In this document: piece after piece, positions 62,837 through 64,000 of the stretch | Layout of the letters: each line of letters starts with the position of its first letter | Position numbering within the stretch: the first letter of the stretch is position 1 | Assembly: GCF_000003605.2 (NCBI RefSeq) | Contig: NW_003116451.1 | Span: forward strand, 515,788 to 579,787 | DNA from: Saccoglossus kowalevskii | Lineage: Eukaryota; Hemichordata; Enteropneusta; Harrimaniidae | Reading direction: 5' to 3' | Length of the DNA: 64,000 nt | The notes under the pieces: generated by a model | The model's database searches: none | Told to the model about the DNA's origin: nothing | Seen by the model: only the letters and a program-made list of their open reading frames with translations | Translations under genes and position numbers: made by a program

Positions 62837-64000
62837 TAAAATTTAGAAGATCTTTATAATTGGTCTTATGATATTGCCTTTTATCCTGACGTTGTGGGCG
62901 CTAGACATTGGTGAACAGACTATGCACTGGCTTAATATTTGTTTTTATTTCGTTTTTGTTTAAATATGTATTCAATCATTTACGCATAACATTTGGCCCA
63001 TTGTATCAAAAAATAGTTTTATTAAATCAAAAATATTATTCAGTTTACGCTTTAAATATTGTGGTGGAAATTTTGAACACCTGTGAGTAGACATCCCTAC
63101 TCAGGTATGATGGCGCCATATAATAAATATCAACTGAGCATGTCCCTGTTACTGATTTAGTGTGCCCATTTGTGTACACAAAAACCTGATGTACTGCTTT
63201 ATAAATACTAAACAATTATACTATGACACCATAGACACACATAGCACGTCCTGTCAAGTAACAATATGATAGGTAATTCGTGGTGAAGCAAGGAATTTTG
63301 GTAACGAAGAAACCCTGTCTTAGAACCAAAATATCCTGAACTACTTTTTATCACGCGATAGAAAACCGCTATAGTAAAATTAAATCGAATTTGGTTTAAT
63401 TTATCTCTTTTAATTTATCACACCCTGCTTACAATCTGACATGATTGGCCCCGGTTGCGACCTTTTGGACCTCGTTTCATTCCGTGAAAACTTCTTATGT
63501 AATTAAACTTTCACACTTTAAACTTTTACAATTTGTACAGAAAGTAACACATTTAAACACAATTAATCATTTCTTATCGCTGGCAATCAACAATTCTCGC
63601 ATGATGTTGTCAAAACTCTCACATCGTATTTTATGTTTTGAGATTGCCACTGTGAATGGCGATCAGTTTGGCACAGCGGCACCAAAGTTATCAGATTCAA
63701 ATGCCAAGTGACCTCATGAATCGATAAACAACCTAGAGTCTCATTCTGAGGTACGTTTAAATTTGTCTTCATATAAGGAATATTGTAGTTTGCATCTGCA
63801 ATGGGCAACCACCAATTTGCGTTGGTGATGTGAGAAATCATCTAGATATAGCGTTTTGAACAAAATATGACGAATAATTTGTTTTACAATAATAATGTTG
63901 TGTTACTGTATATATGTGTATTTTATACTATAACCCATCGTGTATGTCTGTATACTTTGTAAGTACACTGTTTGTTGTATAAACACGGTCATATTGATAC
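62837..64000. other. Non-coding stretch to window end
   Basis: An open frame at 63445-63711 (88 codons) overlaps an 84-codon frame on the other strand; neither shows a domain or splice context. Confidence 0.4.

Overview
The window is AT-rich, gene-poor eukaryotic DNA, most likely from a draft assembly of a marine or other invertebrate animal. The evidence for this is: no long open frame in 64 kb (the longest uninterrupted one is about 120 codons), no operon-like packing, two runs of N (28555-28986 and 40270-40471), GT/AG-flanked coding-like islands, several minisatellites, a family of miniature inverted-repeat transposons, and vertebrate/invertebrate-type promoter words (CRE, X-box, YY1-, CTCF-, BANP- and NRF1-like). 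The species cannot be named from what is visible. Nothing points to bacteria, phage or a viral insert, and there is no CRISPR array. Layout from left to right: 1-6 kb is non-coding with a 57-bp tandem repeat inside a 13-bp inverted repeat. 6.0-6.3 kb is MITE copy 1. 9.8 and 11.5 kb carry a dispersed CCAAT repeat. 13.6 and 14.35 kb hold two unrelated 21-bp minisatellites. 15.24-15.44 kb is the best-organised core promoter, with a CCAAT box, a CRE, a TATA box, and a short ATG frame ending at a GT donor. 16.3 kb has a long hairpin containing an RFX X-box. 17.7-18.6 kb is a 36-bp minisatellite with a higher-order duplication. 20.95 kb is the best plus-strand coding candidate, a 34-codon first exon with a strong donor. 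21-32 kb is desert with a gap. 32.2 kb is MITE copy 2. 33.4 kb is a tRNA-like or SINE-like unit. 38.6-39.1 kb is a CpG-dense island with CTCF- and BANP-like motifs, followed at 39.44 kb by MITE copy 3. 41.9-46.2 kb is a minus-strand interval with three coding-like pieces. 49.7-50.0 kb is a SOX/POU/homeodomain motif cluster. 51.8-52.6 kb is an old degenerate repeat. 54.1 kb has three evenly spaced CACGTG E-boxes. 55.5 kb is a GC-rich coding-like island. The remainder to 64 kb is non-coding. The genes are seen only as isolated exon candidates in what look like long introns or gene-desert flanks, so no product can be named. The plus-strand candidates (15.4, 20.9, 55.5 kb) and minus-strand candidates (41.9, 43.5, 46.1 kb) cannot all belong to one transcript. 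The phases I could compare (15.4 to 20.9 kb; 46.1 to 41.9 kb) do not join directly. The most unusual material is the TTAA-flanked MITE family carrying NRF1-like palindromes at its ends, the CpG island with insulator and promoter motifs, the X-box hairpin, and an excess of TGACGTCA palindromes.
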